From Dryas octopetala (lineage: Eukaryota > Streptophyta > Magnoliopsida > Rosales > Rosaceae), in assembly GCA_963921425.1 (NCBI GenBank), contig OY992834.1, forward strand, positions 10,399,271 through 10,463,270: a stretch of 64,000 nt of DNA, read 5' to 3'. Below the pieces are notes generated by a model that was not told where the DNA came from, made no database searches, and saw only the letters and a program-made list of their open reading frames with translations. Below, piece by piece: positions 61,597 through 64,000 of this stretch. How positions within the stretch are numbered: the first letter of the stretch is position 1; every line of letters begins with the position of its first letter. The position numbers and the translations under genes are program-made.

Positions 61597-62210
61597 TAGT
61601 CTATGTACTCTATGTCTACCGGTGGAGATGGCAAGAAAATTCAATACAATTAAGAGGGAAGAGTATAATAGGTTTCTCACACTCGAAACCCTGTCATTCT
61701 CCCTAGGTGTCAATTGACAGTTTTGATTGAGTTCAATACACTATTAACAGCAGCAAACAGTTAAGAATGAACTTATATTAAGAAAATGCAACCTTTTCTA
61801 TGTTACATGCACATATTCGTATGTACCTAAATTCAAGTATAAGATAATTTTTCTTACCATTGGTGCTGCAGGATAGAGTGATAGTTTCAGTGATTGCAGC
61901 GTGGAGATACTGCATCTTTTCCAGAACATCTTCGCTCAAACTGGATGCATACTCAGAATAGTTTGTGATCTTTTTCATGCCGGTCACTTGCTTCAATTCT
62001 TGTGCAATTTTTTCTTGTACAGAAGAATGCTTGCAGAGCATGTAAATGAACCATGCAAGTGTGGATGCTGTTGAGTCTTTACCAGCCGAAATGAAACTGA
62101 TAATTAGATCTCGTAAGTATTCAGGATATTTCCCAGTCACTCGCAAAAACCTCGAAAATGTCTTCTCTATTCATCTGCATCTAGCATGAAATAAGTTTGT
62201 ATTAGCTAGT

Positions 62211-62320
62211 GTGACTCACAGTAACAGAATCAGGAGCAGAAACTTATAACTAATGTCACTCACAGTAACAGAATCAGGGGCAGAAACTTATAACTAGTGT
62301 CACTCACAGTAACAGAATGG
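62211..62320. repeat. 44-bp tandem repeat copying the exon 3 splice donor of the P450
   Basis: GTAACAGAAT recurs at 62221, 62265 and 62309 with 44-bp spacing. The copy at 62309 spans the exon 3 end and its donor; the other two lie in the intron and carry the same donor-like sequence. Confidence 0.85.
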
Positions 62321-63604
62321 TTATCATTTTTCTGCATTTTCTCCATTCTACTGTGGATTTGCTTAAACACAAAATCATTAACGATTTTGATATTTTTCTG
62401 TAAGACAGCTTCTGATCCCACATTCAGAAACTTCTTGATCCTCCAGAAGACATCAACCACACGCCAGATGCTCAATGCACTTGAATTATCAAAAGCATCA
62501 CTAAAATTCTTGACTTCTTCAGTTGATCCACACATGTTGTCAAATTCAGCACCAAATGCTACTTTGAACAATGAATCCAAGCTTGATTTCATAAGTAGAT
62601 CCTACATTAATACCACAGCTAGTTGATTAAAATCATTAAATTGGATTGGTTTCTTTGAACATTGTGGTTTGCACACTCACCTGAATATCAATTGTCTGGT
62701 TGGAAGTTGCAATTTCAGACATTTTGTTTGCAAGTTTTGCTGCATTTTCTTGGAAGATTACACTGCTAAAGTCCCTCAACTTCCTTGTCGAAAACTCATG
62801 GCTTGAAAACTTTCTCTGTTGGCGCCACTTATCACCATCAGCCGTAAAAATTCCATCACCTAGAAGATCCTTCATAATATTGTAAATATACCATCCCTGC
62901 ACAAGTCACCAAGAAACAAGTTAGAGCCTGCCTGCCCTAATACCAGCAATTCACCAGACTTTGAAAAATTTAAGTTCAATTCTTATTGCATTCAAGATTA
63001 CTTTTCCTAGCAACATTGTGTTTGTACAATATAATTAAATATCAACTTTAATCACTAATATTGAAAGGTAACTTTCTAAAACTAGATTTTAGTGTGCCAT
63101 AAATACATCCCATTAACCTCCATTGCTTTCAACGGAAACCTAAAATGTAGATAGTTCCAATCATCAAAATATAATGTGGAGTGAACCCCACAAAAGATTC
63201 CTTATTTACCTTAAATGAGGGATCTTCAATGAAAGGGACATGTATACAAAAGCACACAAATTCCCATTGATGATTTTCTAAGCAGAGATGGGATTATGGG
63301 AACATACCTTGCCATAGTTATCAAAGTTTGTTTTGAGAATGTACTCAACATTTTCTGGGTCGGAGGTGTAAATATCATTCCTAAAGGAAGGGCCAAGCAG
63401 CCTGTAAGTCTTGTATTTCCCAGCAAGAACAGTCATGTAATCGTGCAACCTATTGACGTTAAGTAGCTGATGAAGTACTGTGCCAGCAACAGGTGGGTAC
63501 TTCTTCTTTTCCTTGTTCAATTTCCTTGCAAGGATTTGGGCAAACAAAATGGATAGGACCAGAGCCAAAGCTGTGAAGAAAATGGGATTTGAGAGGAAGT
63601 CCAT

Positions 63605-64000
63605 GGCTGCCACTGACGGTAAGGTGTGGTTTTGCTTGTATATTTGGTTGTTTACATGGAGAAGACGCACGTCCCCAGATGCGATTTGGAGTGTCAGTTG
63701 ACTTCACGTGCTTTTTAAACTAATTTTTAAGTTAAACAGTTGCTTTATTTTGGTCATTACCTTTATTTTATTTTTTGTTCTTAATTTTGCTCAGATTGTA
63801 ACACTGAATTTTGGGCTTATTTTTAAGTTAAATAGTTACTTTAAACAGCATACATACATACATACATTATGATACATGCGATGGCATCATGGCCATTGCC
63901 AGAACAACAACAACCACCATAAACATTAAAAAAAACTACCATATTATAATTTTGATTTGCAAGTCGATCAACTGAGAATGAACCCACTTATAAGATTAAT
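63605..64000. other. Upstream region of the P450 gene
   Basis: Probable promoter and 5'UTR on the minus strand. Contains an ACAT microsatellite at about 63849-63866. No other gene seen. Confidence 0.5.

Larger units (their letters stand above)
60745..63604 (-). pseudogene. CYP704-type cytochrome P450 with two 2-bp deletions in exon 4
   Basis: Minus-strand exons: 63308-63604, 62681-62896, 62308-62601, 61858-62174, 61034-61237, 60745-60924. The sequence matches the plant CYP704 family (fatty-acid omega-hydroxylases of the CYP86 clan): N-terminal ER anchor MDFLSNPIFFTALALVLSIL, VAGTVLHQLLNVNRLHDYMT, C-helix WRQQRK, I-helix AGKDST, PERF region FRPERW, heme loop FQAGPRICLGKEFA with Cys. Exon 4 is 317 nt; two 2-bp losses, near 62144 (family ILSR reads ATTTTCGAGG) and between 61878 and 61879 (inside the Arg codon of the K-helix ExxR), would restore 321 nt and the family frame. 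The first shift destroys everything after it, so I call it a pseudogene unless the indels are sequencing errors. All splice sites look intact. Subfamily C is likely. Confidence 0.88.

Overview
This window is nuclear genomic DNA from a flowering plant, most likely a eudicot. The evidence is long multi-exon genes with GT-AG (and some GC-AG) introns, AT-rich introns, plant-specific families (plant synaptotagmin with an SMP domain, phytocyanins, a BEACH protein of the BCHC1/2 class, CYP704) and many plant-type transposons. The species cannot be fixed from the sequence alone.

Layout, left to right. (1) 1-2695, minus strand: the 5' half of a synaptotagmin-4/5-like ER-plasma membrane contact-site protein, running off the left edge. 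(2) 3.0-8.6 kb: gene-poor DNA with a GGGCC-ended MITE and a nested pair of Mutator-like elements. The inner one (6021-8251) has 190-bp terminal inverted repeats, a perfect 9-bp target duplication and a captured piece of an RCC1-family gene with its introns, so it is a Pack-MULE. (3) 8.6-11.6 kb: two phytocyanin genes, 8639-9693 minus (ligands apparently lost, GPI-type tail) and 11001-11563 plus (secreted, copper ligands mostly kept). (4) 12.8-15.9 kb: a 3-kb TGT...ACA repeat element without coding capacity, containing a 48-bp minisatellite. (5) 16.4-18.1 kb: a 1-kb Mutator-like element and a hAT-like MITE. (6) 19586-47245, plus strand: a complete 31-coding-exon gene for a BCHC1/2-type BEACH protein of about 2990 residues (ConA-like, armadillo-like, PH-like, BEACH, WD40), with MITEs, a SINE-like unit and local duplications in its introns. 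(7) 49.3-49.9 kb: another long-TIR Mutator-like MITE. (8) 50378-51727, plus strand: a five-exon gene for a small basic CCDC137-like, probably nucleolar protein, under a telo-box/site II promoter. (9) 52.2-60.1 kb: a foldback element of CT/GA repeats into whose right tip a Ty1/copia retrotransposon (53170-60081, minus) has inserted. Its 188-bp LTRs differ at one base, yet its reading frames are broken. (10) 60745-63604, minus strand: a CYP704-type cytochrome P450 with six well-formed exons but two 2-bp deletions in exon 4, one of them inside the K-helix ExxR arginine codon; a TRIM retrotransposon sits in intron 4.

The host genes do not form a pathway: they are independent housekeeping, trafficking, cell-wall and oxidation genes separated by layered transposons. 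I found no new defence or metabolic system. The more informative signals are the nested Pack-MULE, the young but coding-dead copia element, the P450 pseudogene, tandem duplications that copy splice sites, and overlapping upstream ORFs on the BEACH gene whose last stop overlaps the main start codon.
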